Positions 36,067 to 45,311 of a DNA stretch of 64,000 nt are shown here, in pieces. Origin of the DNA: JAXGXT01 sp040772665 (GTDB lineage: Bacteria > Bacillota > Clostridia > Lachnospirales > Anaerotignaceae); the NCBI GenBank assembly GCA_040772665.1, contig JAXGXT010000003.1, positions 248,001-312,000 on the forward strand, written 5' to 3'. A program made the position numbers and the translations under genes. How positions within the stretch are numbered: the first letter of the stretch is position 1; each line of letters starts with the position of its first letter. The notes beneath the pieces are model-generated. The model was not told where the DNA came from, did not search any database, and saw nothing but the letters and a program-made list of their open reading frames with translations.

Positions 36067-37623
36067 ATGAAAAGAGCATTGATAAGTGTATCGGACAAGG
36101 GCGGAATTATTGAATTTGCAAAGGAGCTTAGCGGCCTTGGGTGGGAGATTATTTCTACAGGAGGAACCCACAAGGTTTTAGAGGAGGCAGGGATTAAGGT
36201 TATTGGTATTTCAGAGATTACAGGGTTTCCCGAATGTCTTGACGGAAGAGTTAAGACTTTACATCCAAATATACATGCAGGGGTTTTGGCAATCAGGGGA
36301 AACGAAAGTCACATGAGCCAGTTAAAAGAGCTTAACATTGAAACTATTGATATGGTTGTTGTTAATCTTTATCCGTTTAAAGAAACAATACTTAAAAAAG
36401 ATGTAACAAGGGAAGAGGCTGTTGAAAACATTGATATTGGCGGCCCTACAATGATTAGGGCGGCGGCTAAAAACTATGGTGATGTTGCAGTTATTGTTGA
36501 CCCTAACGACTATGAAAAGGTGTTGGGTGAAATTAGAGAATCGGGGGAGGTAAGCGGAAAATTAAAGTTTTATCTTTCGGCAAAGGTTTTTATGCACACT
36601 GCCCATTATGACAGCCTTATTGCAAAATATATGATGGAAGAGGCAGGAGTGGAAAAGTTCCCTGAAACTCTTTCATTTACTTATGAAAAGGTACAGGAAA
36701 TGAGGTATGGTGAAAATCCTCACCAAAAGGCGGCTTTTTATAAAGAGGTGGGTAATTACAAAGGGCTTCTTACAAATGTTGTTCAGCTTCACGGGAAGGA
36801 ACTTTCTTTTAACAACATAAACGACATGAACGGGGCTTTAGAGCTTCTTAAAGAATATGAAGAGCCTACTGTTGTTGCTTGCAAGCATGCAAATCCTTGC
36901 GGTGTTGCAAGTGCGCCGACGATTTGTGAAGCTTATGTGAGGGCATATGAAAGTGACCCTGTTTCTATTTTTGGTGGAATTATTGCCATGAACCGTGAGG
37001 TTGACAGGGAAACGGCATTGGAGATTTCAAAGATTTTTGCTGAAATTGTTGTTGCGCCGTCATTTAGTGAAGAGGCGCTTGAGATTATTTCTCAAAAGAA
37101 AAACATAAGAATTATGGAGCTTAAAAATATTTGTGACAAGCAGCCTTTGGATGCTGTTGATATAAAGAAAGTAAGCGGAGGAATTCTTATTCAGGATATT
37201 GACAGAGAGCTTTTTAATGAAAGCGAAATTAAAGTCGTAACCAAAAAAGCACCTGACAAAAGAGAAATGGAAGATTTGATTTTTGCTTATAAAATGGTTA
37301 AGCATGTTAAATCAAACGGTATTGCTGTGGCTAAGGACAAAAGGTCTGTGGGAATAGGGCCTGGGCAAGTGAACAGAATCTGGGCATGTCAGCAGGCAAT
37401 TGAGCATGGACAAAACCATTTAGGCGAAGAATTTGTTAATGGTGCTGTTCTTGCAAGCGACGCTTTTTTTCCGTTTCCTGATTGTGTTGGGGAGTGTGTA
37501 AAAGCAGGAATTACTGCTATTATTCAGCCCGGAGGTTCGGTAAACGACGAGCTTTCTATTAAAGAGTGTGACAAGTATGGGATTGCCATGGTGTTTGTGG
37601 GGATGAGACATTTCAAGCATTAA
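36067..37623 (+). CDS. purH: Bifunctional AICAR formyltransferase/IMP cyclohydrolase
   Basis: PurH performs the last two steps of IMP synthesis. Its 518 residues comprise the N-terminal cyclohydrolase (MGS-like) domain starting RALISVSDKGGIIEFAKEL and the C-terminal formyltransferase domain with CKHANPCGVA, FGGIIAMNREVD, and the C-terminal AITAIIQPGGSVNDE-type segment ending MRHFKH. ATG 36067 follows AAAAGGAGG; in-frame TTG 36001 lies inside the riboswitch. It stands alone, away from purMND, with its own ZTP riboswitch. Confidence 0.97.
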   Translation: MKRALISVSDKGGIIEFAKELSGLGWEIISTGGTHKVLEEAGIKVIGISEITGFPECLDGRVKTLHPNIHAGVLAIRGNESHMSQLKELNIETIDMVVVNLYPFKETILKKDVTREEAVENIDIGGPTMIRAAAKNYGDVAVIVDPNDYEKVLGEIRESGEVSGKLKFYLSAKVFMHTAHYDSLIAKYMMEEAGVEKFPETLSFTYEKVQEMRYGENPHQKAAFYKEVGNYKGLLTNVVQLHGKELSFNNINDMNGALELLKEYEEPTVVACKHANPCGVASAPTICEAYVRAYESDPVSIFGGIIAMNREVDRETALEISKIFAEIVVAPSFSEEALEIISQKKNIRIMELKNICDKQPLDAVDIKKVSGGILIQDIDRELFNESEIKVVTKKAPDKREMEDLIFAYKMVKHVKSNGIAVAKDKRSVGIGPGQVNRIWACQQAIEHGQNHLGEEFVNGAVLASDAFFPFPDCVGECVKAGITAIIQPGGSVNDELSIKECDKYGIAMVFVGMRHFKH

Positions 37624-37780
37624 ACGCAAAAAAAGGAGCAGAAATGTTTTTGTTGGAAATTGGGGATTTTTTGTCAGTACAGTTCTTGGCAAACCGGCAC
37701 TTGCGTGACGGCGATATCTATTATTGTTTTGTTTTTTAAAAGCAAGTTAGTTAATATAAAGTTTAAAATTTGTTTATGTT

Positions 37781-37812
37781 AAAAGGCGGAGGATAATCCT
37801 CCGCCTTTTTTA
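37781..37812. terminator. Strong bidirectional terminator between purH and DAHP synthase
   Basis: AAAAGGCGGAGGA and TCCTCCGCCTTTT form a 13-bp perfect stem with a very short loop, with T runs in both directions. Confidence 0.85.
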
Positions 37813-38841
37813 TTATACTCTTTCTGCCATATATCTAAGAAGTTTTTCCGTATCATCCCAGCCAAGGCATGGGTCGGTTATGGATTTGCCGTAAACACCG
37901 CCGTCTACCTTTTGGCAGCCCTCTTCTATAAAGCTTTCTATCATTATTCCCTTTACAAGGTTATTTAGAACAGGGTTTTCCTTTCTGTTATGAAGGATTT
38001 CCGCAACTATACGAGGCTGTTCAAAAAACTGTTTATTGGAGTTATTATGGTTTGCATCACAAACTATAGCAGGGTTTTTAAGGCCCCTTTCATCATAAAG
38101 CTGAGCAAGAAGCATCATATCTTCATAGTGATAGTTGGAGATGCTTTGTCCTTGTTTATTTACAGAGCCTCTTAGTACAGCATGTGCATGGGGGTTTCCG
38201 CTTGTTTCTATTTCGTTGTTTCTATACAAAAATTCATGGGAAAGTTGTGCCGCATGTATTGAATTAAGCATTACTGAATAGTCGCCGCTTGTTGGGTTTT
38301 TCATTCCCACAGGCACATCAACTGCACTTGAAACAAGGCGGTGCTGCTGATTTTCAACTGAACGGGCGCCTATTGCTATATAAGTAAGCATATCTGAAAC
38401 ATAAACAAGGTTTTCAGGATAAAGCATTTCATCTGCGGCTGTAAGGCCGGATTCGTTCATGGAGCGTATATGCATGGTTCTGATTTTTCGTATACCTTCA
38501 TAAATGTTTGTTTCCTTTTCAGGGTTTGGCTGATGAAGCATACCCTTATAGCCCTCGCCTGTTGTTCTTGGTTTATTTGTGTAGATTCGAGGAACTATGA
38601 AAAGCTTATCCTTAACTTCTTCATTTATTTTAGCAAGTCTTGAAACATAGTCGCAGACAGAATCTTCATCACTTGCGGAGCATGGGCCTATGATTACAAC
38701 AAATTTGTTTATTTTGCCTTCAAATATTTTTTTAAGCTCTTCATCTCTTTCAGCTTTTAATTTGGAAAGATTTGCAGGCATTGGTATTTCTGCCAAAACC
38801 TCCTCAGGTGATGGGATTGTTCTAATTACTTTGTAACTCAT
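37813..38841 (-). CDS. aroF: 3-deoxy-7-phosphoheptulonate synthase (DAHP synthase, class I)
   Basis: This 342-residue enzyme condenses PEP and erythrose 4-phosphate, the first step of aromatic amino acid synthesis. It belongs to the AroF/G/H type: VVIIGPCSASDEDSV, PRIYTNKPRTTGEGYKG, the phosphate loop KNPTSGDYSVM, and metal ligands in CDANHNNSNKQ and DPCLGWDD. There is no fused chorismate mutase or ACT domain. It is 30 bp downstream of ogt on the minus strand and probably co-transcribed. The usual shikimate genes are not nearby. Which amino acid inhibits it is unknown. Confidence 0.94.
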   Translation of the reverse strand: MSYKVIRTIPSPEEVLAEIPMPANLSKLKAERDEELKKIFEGKINKFVVIIGPCSASDEDSVCDYVSRLAKINEEVKDKLFIVPRIYTNKPRTTGEGYKGMLHQPNPEKETNIYEGIRKIRTMHIRSMNESGLTAADEMLYPENLVYVSDMLTYIAIGARSVENQQHRLVSSAVDVPVGMKNPTSGDYSVMLNSIHAAQLSHEFLYRNNEIETSGNPHAHAVLRGSVNKQGQSISNYHYEDMMLLAQLYDERGLKNPAIVCDANHNNSNKQFFEQPRIVAEILHNRKENPVLNNLVKGIMIESFIEEGCQKVDGGVYGKSITDPCLGWDDTEKLLRYMAERV

Positions 38842-38871
38842 TTTAAATCATATCCTTTCAAGGGTAACGTT

Positions 38872-39333
38872 TTACTGATTATTTTTTTCAAGGTTAAGAA
38901 GAAATTCTTTTCTCCAAATTTCTCCTCCATAGCCTGTCATGCTGCCATTTGAGCCAATAACCCTATGGCAGGGAACTATTATGCTTACAGGGTTTTTGTT
39001 ATTTGCGCCGCCTACTGCCCTAACTGCTTTTGGATTATTGATTGCTTTTGCAACATCTCCATATGAAGATGTTTTTCCGTAAGGTATTTCTAAAATAGCA
39101 TTCCACACGGAGGTTTGAAAGGCCGTGCCTTTTAGGTTTAAATTAATATTAAACTCTTTGCGTGTTCCGTTAAAGTATTGGTTTAACTGGGCTATGCACT
39201 TAGACATTTCAGGGGTTAAAACTCCTTGGTTTAAAGTTTCATCACAGGCAAAATAAAGACCTGTTATTGATGTTTCATCACCTTCAATAATTAAAAAACC
39301 TATGGGAGAATTATAGCAAAACCTGTTTATCAT
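38872..39333 (-). CDS. ogt: Methylated-DNA-protein-cysteine methyltransferase
   Basis: A 153-residue DNA repair protein that removes alkyl groups from O6-alkylguanine. It has the acceptor motif VPCHRVIGSNG, the helix-turn-helix with FQTSVWNAILEIPYGKTSSYGDVA, and a small N-terminal domain. The ATG at 39333 (minus strand) is preferred, with GGTG six bases before; an in-frame GTG at 39342 is possible. It is transcribed ahead of the DAHP synthase. Confidence 0.92.
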   Translation of the reverse strand: MINRFCYNSPIGFLIIEGDETSITGLYFACDETLNQGVLTPEMSKCIAQLNQYFNGTRKEFNINLNLKGTAFQTSVWNAILEIPYGKTSSYGDVAKAINNPKAVRAVGGANNKNPVSIIVPCHRVIGSNGSMTGYGGEIWRKEFLLNLEKNNQ

Positions 39334-39520
39334 TTTTTTCACCGACCTTTTTGTGGATATGGGTGGAGTAAAATTTATTCTTTAAAAATTTGCTTACTGT
39401 TTAAAATTAAAAAATGGTTTGGAATATAAAGCCTAAAGGTTAATGAAGCTATTTTATTATAAAATCAGGTGATAGCTGATAATAAACATATTTTTGTTTA
39501 CTGACAAAAATATAGAAAAA

Positions 39521-39564
39521 GAGCCAATAACATTTTAATTGAATGTTATGACGCTCTTTTTTTT
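39521..39564. terminator. Terminator downstream of the lipoprotein gene
   Basis: GAGC (39521-39524) and GCTC (39553-39556) enclose ATAACATT/AATGTTAT; A and T runs flank it on both sides, so it can end the minus-strand lipoprotein transcript. Confidence 0.6.
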
Positions 39565-39604
39565 AGTATACATTAGTTATTAAAATATGTCAAAATTTTT
39601 TATT

Positions 39605-40747
39605 TTAAAGAAGGGATAAATATATTTCGCCGTTTTTTTCATAAATTTCATAGTTTTTAAGGTCATGCTCAGATATGAAATTTTGGGGGCTGTAATCTTT
39701 TTGAGCCGGTTTTTCCAAGGGAAGATTATGATATGAAAAAAGCTCTTCATTAATAAACACTGTGCCGTTTGAAATTTTTCCTTTATAGGGAGATTTATGA
39801 TAAGTGTCGGTATTTTCCTTAATTGAATTAATTACATGGGAATAGCTTTCTAAAATTGATTTTTCTCCTGTTATCCTATAGTTATTGCAAAGTGTTGCCG
39901 TGGGGGAAAGTGTTGTTAAGTCTTTATCCATATATATCAGAGCCAAAACTTTTGGGTGGGAGGTGTAAACTTCCCAGTATAGATTTTCAATGGAGGACAT
40001 GGCCTCTTGTGTTTTATAGACATGGTCTGATGTGGAATAGTTGCTTATGCCCAAGGCGGAAATTATTATTTCTTTTTCTGTTACGTTATAAAGAGCTTCA
40101 AGGCTGCTTAAAAACTCATTTGGACCATCAGTTGAATTGCCGTAAAACATCAAGCCGCCATAGGAAAAAAGTTCGCTTTTTGGCATAGCTTTTTCATAAA
40201 AAGGAGTATCTTCCTTAAAGACACTCCAAATAAGTGTGGCATTTTTAGCATTATATTTAAAGTTTTTTGCGGCTTGTTCCCAAAAGTTTTTATAGGCATC
40301 CATATCTTCCCAAAGGGTGTGGGAAAAAGGGAGCAGGTTTATATAAATGGGGATGTTCAAGGCACCGTAGGTTTGTGAAACTTTTAAAAGTTCATATGCA
40401 TCAGGCAGGCACGTATTTGATGAATATATGGTTATTAAAGGGGTTTTCCCGTTTTTATATATTTCAAGAACATCTTTAAGGGGAAAAGGCTGACATATAT
40501 CTGTTTCAAGACCATAGATACTATGGGATACGGAATTTTTTTCAAGCTGTGGAATTGATGTGTAAAGGCTTGTTTCCGTTATATAAAAGCCAAAATCCAA
40601 AGGAGTTTTTGATTGGGATTTTACATATACTGTGCATTCTTCATAATGGTTATTATCGGAGCTTATGTCTGCGGTTTCAAGGGGAGTTGTTTCTGCTTTA
40701 CAGCCAAACAAAAAAAGGCAAACGGCAATTATGGTAAGTTTTTTCAT
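39605..40747 (-). CDS. Uncharacterised lipoprotein, possible glycosidase-like TIM barrel
   Basis: A 380-residue protein with a lipoprotein signal: MKKLTIIAVCLFLFGC, acylated Cys16. I do not recognise the family with certainty. The central part (about 45-290) alternates predicted strands and helices, with segments such as LIYMDKDL, LIWSVFKED and the FYGNSTDGPNEFLSSLEALY stretch. These resemble GH26-like or GH53-like beta-alpha barrels, but no catalytic pair can be assigned. The last 70 residues look like a separate small beta domain. AAGGAGGT precedes the start. It is transcribed divergently from spoIIP. Fold and function are inference. Confidence 0.75.
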   Translation of the reverse strand: MKKLTIIAVCLFLFGCKAETTPLETADISSDNNHYEECTVYVKSQSKTPLDFGFYITETSLYTSIPQLEKNSVSHSIYGLETDICQPFPLKDVLEIYKNGKTPLITIYSSNTCLPDAYELLKVSQTYGALNIPIYINLLPFSHTLWEDMDAYKNFWEQAAKNFKYNAKNATLIWSVFKEDTPFYEKAMPKSELFSYGGLMFYGNSTDGPNEFLSSLEALYNVTEKEIIISALGISNYSTSDHVYKTQEAMSSIENLYWEVYTSHPKVLALIYMDKDLTTLSPTATLCNNYRITGEKSILESYSHVINSIKENTDTYHKSPYKGKISNGTVFINEELFSYHNLPLEKPAQKDYSPQNFISEHDLKNYEIYEKNGEIYLSLL

Positions 40748-40943
40748 TATTATACCTCCTTAAGGATTAAAAGTGGTTTTAGTAATTTTTTATTGATTTA
40801 TGTGATTGTTTAAAGGTTTGGGAAAAACTAAAGCAAAGATTTAAATTTTTAATTATCCTTTTTATTATTTTTGCCTTCTTTTTTGGCAGCCATACATCAT
40901 AAATTATAAAAGCAAGAATTTTTCCACAAAGGAGGAAGAGGGT

Positions 40944-42002
40944 TTGCGAAAAAGAAATACTTTTGATTATGGTAGGTTTTTCAGAAACTTTTTTCTTATG
41001 GGGGTGTTTTGGTTTTGTATTGTGGCAGTGTTTTTGTTTTTTTATAACAAAACTGAAATTTTAAGATATGAAGAGGAAAAATCTGCTGCTGTTTATTTTG
41101 GGTTTAAAGACAATGAGTATAGTGAAGCAGAAGAGGGAAAATTTCTTCATGCTATTAATATGGAAGAGCTTCAAATTCAGCCTGAAACAGAAAAAGCCCA
41201 GATTGCAGAAACGAAGATTGACATAACAAAGGACGATTTAAAGAAGTTAAATGATTTAAGCTATCTTAAAAACAACTTTTACATTGTTGACAAAAGGACA
41301 GACCTTTTGGCTGACGATATAAAACCTGAAGAGTTTCTTGCCATGGATTTTAAGGTGGACATGAAAGAAAAAGGGCCTAAGATACTTATTTTTCACACTC
41401 ATTCTCAAGAAAAGTTTGCTGACAGCAAAGATACATCACAAGGTGTTTGGGGTGCGGGTGAGTATTTAAAGGAACTTTTGGAAAAGAATTATGGTGTTGA
41501 GGTTTTGCATCATAATGGTGTTTATGATGTTGTTGACGGAAAATCCCAAATTTTAGGTGCATATGAAAGAATGGAGCCTGATATAAGGCGGATTTTAAGG
41601 GAAAATCCGTCGATTGAGGTTGTTATTGACATGCACAGGGACGGGGTTCGGGAAGATGTGCATTTTGTTCAGGAAATAAACGGCAAGCAATGTGCCAAGG
41701 TTATGTTTTTTAATGGTCTTTGCAGGGTTTATGACAATGGGGAGTTAAAAGAAATTGACAGTTTAAAAAATACATATTTAAATGAAAATCTTGGTCTTAG
41801 TTTTAATTTACAGCTAACTGCCAATGCGGCTTATCCCGGGTTTACAAGAAAGGTTTATATAAATGCTTACAGATACAGTTTGCACATGAAACCAAAGAGC
41901 ATTGTTATTGAAGTGGGGGCACAGACCAACACTTACGAAGAGGCACTTAATGCAATGGAGCCTTTAAGTGAAATTCTGGCAAATGTGATTATAGCGGAAT
42001 AA
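40944..42002 (+). CDS. spoIIP: Stage II sporulation protein P
   Basis: SpoIIP is the amidase/endopeptidase of the DMP complex that thins septal peptidoglycan during engulfment. The 352-residue protein has one N-terminal membrane anchor (about 15-35) and a C-terminal catalytic domain with ILIFHTHSQEKFAD (His, Glu), VVIDMHRDGVR (His) and the late SIVIEVGAQTNTYEEA (Glu). The TTG start follows AAAGGAGG with eight-base spacing. gpr, its frequent upstream partner, is absent. A sigma-E promoter is expected but I could not identify one. Confidence 0.93.
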   Translation: MRKRNTFDYGRFFRNFFLMGVFWFCIVAVFLFFYNKTEILRYEEEKSAAVYFGFKDNEYSEAEEGKFLHAINMEELQIQPETEKAQIAETKIDITKDDLKKLNDLSYLKNNFYIVDKRTDLLADDIKPEEFLAMDFKVDMKEKGPKILIFHTHSQEKFADSKDTSQGVWGAGEYLKELLEKNYGVEVLHHNGVYDVVDGKSQILGAYERMEPDIRRILRENPSIEVVIDMHRDGVREDVHFVQEINGKQCAKVMFFNGLCRVYDNGELKEIDSLKNTYLNENLGLSFNLQLTANAAYPGFTRKVYINAYRYSLHMKPKSIVIEVGAQTNTYEEALNAMEPLSEILANVIIAE

Positions 42003-42030
42003 AATTATAATTGAAGCAAACAATAAAGCC

Positions 42031-42417
42031 ATGGCTGAGAGATTTATTATTTATGGTTTAGTGGGACTTATTATGGAGGTTTTATGGACGGGGGCATGTT
42101 CATTTTTTAAAGGGGATTTATGCCTAAGGTGCACAACCTCCATATGGATGTTTTTTATTTACGGATTTGCTGTTTTTTTAGAGCCGATATTTATTGTTTT
42201 AGCTGATATGGGCATTGTGTTAAGGGGAGTTATTTACATGATGCTTATTTACTGTGCCGAATATGTATCGGGATATATTTTGGAAAGGAGAGGTTTTTGC
42301 CCATGGAATTACGGAAGCGGCAGCGGAAGTGTTTTTGGGCTTATATGCATTTATTATGCGCCTATTTGGTTTGCGGCGGGGTTGATATTTGAAACAGTTT
42401 ATTTCAGGCTTGTTTAA
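42031..42417 (+). CDS. CmpB-type (PF06541) membrane protein, putative ABC permease family
   Basis: A 128-residue membrane protein with about four helices. The N-terminal GLVGLIMEVLWTGACSFF and the C-terminal EYVSGYILERRGFCPWNYG patterns match the ABC_trans_CmpB (DUF1113-like) family, whose members are annotated as putative permeases without proof. It follows spoIIP by 28 bp and probably shares its transcript. The start is the ATG at 42031; no strong ribosome binding site precedes it, so translation may be coupled or weak. Confidence 0.72.
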   Translation: MAERFIIYGLVGLIMEVLWTGACSFFKGDLCLRCTTSIWMFFIYGFAVFLEPIFIVLADMGIVLRGVIYMMLIYCAEYVSGYILERRGFCPWNYGSGSGSVFGLICIYYAPIWFAAGLIFETVYFRLV

Positions 42418-42439
42418 CAAGGTAAAAAAGAAAAAGCTT

Positions 42440-42498
42440 GGGCAAAGCCAAAAGTTTATCCTTATAAGAAAACTTAGAGGCTTTGCTCTATTTTTTTA
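42440..42498 (+). terminator. Long hairpin and T run after the spoIIP unit
   Basis: GGGCAAAGCC (42440-42449) plus AAAAGTTT pairs imperfectly with AAACTTAGAGGCTTTGCTC (42470-42488), followed by TATTTTTTT. Its arms resemble a pair of GGGCAAAGCC repeat modules in inverted orientation. Confidence 0.55.
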
Positions 42499-42686
42499 CT
42501 TGAATTGACAATTCAGGTTTTATTTTGACAAGTTATTTAACCCATGATTCTGATGTTATTGTTATGAACAAAATGTTAACATTGAAACTACTAACAAACT
42601 TTAAAAGGTTTTTAACGTAAATCTTTATAGTGAGAAAAGGCCTTTTACATAAAAAGAAGGCATACATATGACGAGGGGGAAAGTTT

Positions 42687-44537
42687 ATGCAGACAGGTCA
42701 GCAGCCGCCGCAAAGGCAAAATGATACGAAAACGCTTATTAAATTTATGGCCATTGCACTTATTGTGACAAGTATTTTAAATTCGTTTTTAACATCTGTT
42801 CCGACAAGAACAATTAGTCAGATAAAATATAGTGAGTTTATGACAATGTTGGAAGAGGGCAATGTGGAAAATGTGGAAATACAAAGCGACAGGCTTATTA
42901 TTACTGAAAAGGATTTAAAAACCACAGAAATCAGTTCCTTTAAGACACCTATTAGATATTACACAGGAAGAGTTGACGACCCTACACTTAAAGAGCGGCT
43001 TGATGAGCTTAATGTGGCTTATGAAACACCTGTTGAAACAAGCAGCCCTTTACTTGATTTTATGACGACTTGGGTGCTTCCTGTTGCGTTGATTTATGGG
43101 ATTTTCAGTCTTTTTATGCGTTCTGTTAAAAAAGGCATGGGAGGACCTATGTCTATAGGAAAAAACAATGCAAAGATTTATGCCCAAAAGGAAACAGGGG
43201 TTACATTTGACGATGTTGCAGGTCAGGAAGAGGCAAAGGAAAGCCTTAGGGAGATAGTGGATTTTCTTCATAATTCAGGCAAATATGTTGATGTTGGGGC
43301 AAAGCTTCCCAAAGGTGCACTTCTTGTGGGGCCGCCGGGAACAGGAAAGACACTTATTGCAAAGGCTGTTGCAGGAGAGGCAAACGTTCCTTTTTATTCA
43401 CTAAGCGGTTCTGATTTTGTTGAAATGTTTGTTGGTGTTGGTGCATCCAGAGTAAGGGATTTATTTAAACAGGCGGCAGCCAATGCCCCTTGTATTATTT
43501 TTATAGATGAGATTGACGCAATAGGAAAAAGCCGTGACAGTCAAATGGGTTCAAATGATGAAAGGGAGCAGACTCTTAACCAGCTTTTAAGTGAAATGGA
43601 TGGATTTGATGCAAGCAAGGGAGTTGTTATTCTTGGGGCAACAAACAGACCAGAGGTTCTTGACAAGGCACTTTTAAGGCCCGGAAGATTTGACAGGAGA
43701 GTTATTGTTGACAAGCCTGACCTTAAAGGCAGAGAGCAGATTTTAAATGTGCATGTTAAAGGGGTTAAGCTTGAGGATGATGTGGATTTACACAAGGTTG
43801 CACTTGCAACAAGCGGAGGTGCGGGAGCAGATATTGCAAACATTGTTAACGAAGCCGCTTTACGTGCTGTAAGGCTTGGGCGAAAGAAGGTTAACCAAAG
43901 CGATTTTCTTGAGGCTGTTGAGGTTATAGTTGCCGGAAAAGAAAAGAAAGACAGAATTATGAACGAAGAGGAAAGACGAATTGTTGCTTATCACGAGGTG
44001 GGACATGCCCTTGTTGCCGCACTTCAAAAAAACAGCCAGCCTGTTCAGAAGATAACAATAATTCCAAGAACCATGGGTGCTTTAGGGTATACAATGCAAA
44101 TGCCTGAAGAGGAGAAGTTTCTTATGAGTAAAGAAGAGCTTCTTAACCAGATTACCACACTTGTTGGAGGAAGGGCGGCAGAGGAAGTTATTTTTAAATC
44201 TGTTACAACAGGGGCAAGCAATGATATTGAAAGGGCAACTGCCCTTGCAAGAAGTATGGTTACACAATATGGAATGAGTGACAGGTTTGGCATGATGGGT
44301 CTTGAAAGCGTTCAAAACAAATATCTTGACGGAAGAAGTGTTGCCACATGTTCAGAGGCAACAGGGTCTGCAATTGATGAAGAAGTGCTTAAAATTATTA
44401 CTGAAGCATATGAAAAAGCCAAAGAAATTTTGGAAAAGAACAAAGATTATTTAGAGAGTATATCCATGTTTCTTATTGAGAAAGAAACAATTACGGGAGA
44501 AGAGTTTATGGAGCTTCTGGAAAAAGATAATGATTGA
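42687..44537 (+). CDS. ftsH: ATP-dependent zinc metalloprotease FtsH
   Basis: The 616-residue membrane protease has two transmembrane helices (about 20-38 and 115-135) flanking an extracytoplasmic loop, an AAA domain with Walker A GPPGTGKT and Walker B IIFIDEIDAIG, and the zinc site HEVGH with a distal Asp. It degrades membrane and regulatory proteins. AGGGGGAAAG precedes the ATG. In many Firmicutes hpt/tilS are upstream; here it follows a sporulation gene pair and is followed by a repeat element. Confidence 0.96.
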   Translation: MQTGQQPPQRQNDTKTLIKFMAIALIVTSILNSFLTSVPTRTISQIKYSEFMTMLEEGNVENVEIQSDRLIITEKDLKTTEISSFKTPIRYYTGRVDDPTLKERLDELNVAYETPVETSSPLLDFMTTWVLPVALIYGIFSLFMRSVKKGMGGPMSIGKNNAKIYAQKETGVTFDDVAGQEEAKESLREIVDFLHNSGKYVDVGAKLPKGALLVGPPGTGKTLIAKAVAGEANVPFYSLSGSDFVEMFVGVGASRVRDLFKQAAANAPCIIFIDEIDAIGKSRDSQMGSNDEREQTLNQLLSEMDGFDASKGVVILGATNRPEVLDKALLRPGRFDRRVIVDKPDLKGREQILNVHVKGVKLEDDVDLHKVALATSGGAGADIANIVNEAALRAVRLGRKKVNQSDFLEAVEVIVAGKEKKDRIMNEEERRIVAYHEVGHALVAALQKNSQPVQKITIIPRTMGALGYTMQMPEEEKFLMSKEELLNQITTLVGGRAAEEVIFKSVTTGASNDIERATALARSMVTQYGMSDRFGMMGLESVQNKYLDGRSVATCSEATGSAIDEEVLKIITEAYEKAKEILEKNKDYLESISMFLIEKETITGEEFMELLEKDND

Positions 44538-44591
44538 GGGATAAAATAATTTAAAGTATTTAATTAAAAAAATATTTTCTATGGGTTAAAA

Positions 44592-45072
44592 TTTATGATA
44601 TAATAACCACAAATTTCATTTGTGGAAAGAGCCTAACGGCTCTGCCGCTGTTATCACAGCGGACAGACTGAAGACAAACCTTGGGCGTTGCCCAACCCCA
44701 CTTGCTTTTTGAAAAAAGCAAGACCAAAAACTTTTATCAAAACCGCATGTTCATGCGGTTTTAGATGGGTCAAGTAGGAAGGTTGAAGATAAACGCCGAC
44801 GCTGGGCATCGGAAAGAAATCCGACGGCAAAGCCGCTTTTTTGTAAGAAAAAGTGCTGAACGAAGTAGCGGTTTGCGAAGCAAATTCCTGACAGTAAAAC
44901 CCTTGTGGGTGTTTGAGGGCAAAGTCCTCAAGGTTTTGACTTTGTCTACGTTCTTACCGCTGTTATCACAGCGAATTATATTACTCATAAAACCTTTTAA
45001 GTTTTATTCGTCTATTGCCAAAAGAAAATGTCGGCTTTGCCGCCGCTTTCTTTTGTTTTTATGGTATAATAC
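44592..45072. repeat. Intergenic hairpin repeat element, long form (copy B)
   Basis: About 480 bp, nearly identical to copy C at 54297-54775. A chain of hairpins starts it: CCACAAATTTCATTTGTGG (44607-44625), AGAGCC/GGCTCT (44628-44643) and CCGCTGTTATCACAGCGG (44645-44662). That palindrome recurs at 44957-44973, bracketing the inner element (44663-44956) shared with copy A. Relative to A, the long form has an extra internal module of about 120 bp (roughly 44775-44893). A right arm with AAAAGAAA/TTTCTTTT follows. Both outer edges carry TATGRTATAAT-like sequence. It fills the 774-bp gap after ftsH. Confidence 0.8.
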
Positions 45073-45134
45073 ATTAGTTAAAGGAAAAAGAGTTAAGAAA
45101 AGAGTTAAAATATTGGGCTTTACTAAACATATCC

Positions 45135-45290
45135 GTTTTTGAAAAAGCGGCACAAAAGCTTTTGTCAAAACTGTATAAACATGCGGATTTAAATGGATAA
45201 AGAAGAAACGGCAAAGATAGATGCTGTTTACGAAATGGTGGTTTGCAAAGTAAATTTCTAAAAGAGGATTTTAAGGTTTTAATTTTATAT
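45135..45290 (+). repeat. Decayed copy of the long repeat element
   Basis: Just right of copy B, blocks such as TTTTTGAAAAAGC, CTTTTGTCAAAAC, ACATGCGG, ACGGCAAAG, GTTTGCAAAGTAAATT and TTAAGGTTTT occur in the same order as in the element body, with many substitutions and deletions. It looks like an older tandem insertion. Confidence 0.5.
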
Positions 45291-45311
45291 ATTTTTTGAA
45301 AGGATTTTAAA

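Noticed and set aside
40870..40943. Sigma-E promoter upstream of spoIIP (CATACAT at about 40891)
   Set aside because: No matching ATA-type -35 at the proper distance; the resemblance is too weak to call.
42505..42530. Two TTGACA hexamers (42505 and 42525) as ftsH promoters
   Set aside because: Neither has an acceptable -10 at 16-18 bp; left uncalled.
44765..45142. ORF of 125 codons inside repeat copy B, with a similar 99-codon ORF at 54469-54768 in copy C
   Set aside because: No ribosome binding site; the frame is broken at once in copy A; differences between B and C are spread over all codon positions; it reads through obvious hairpins. It is a by-product of the repeat.
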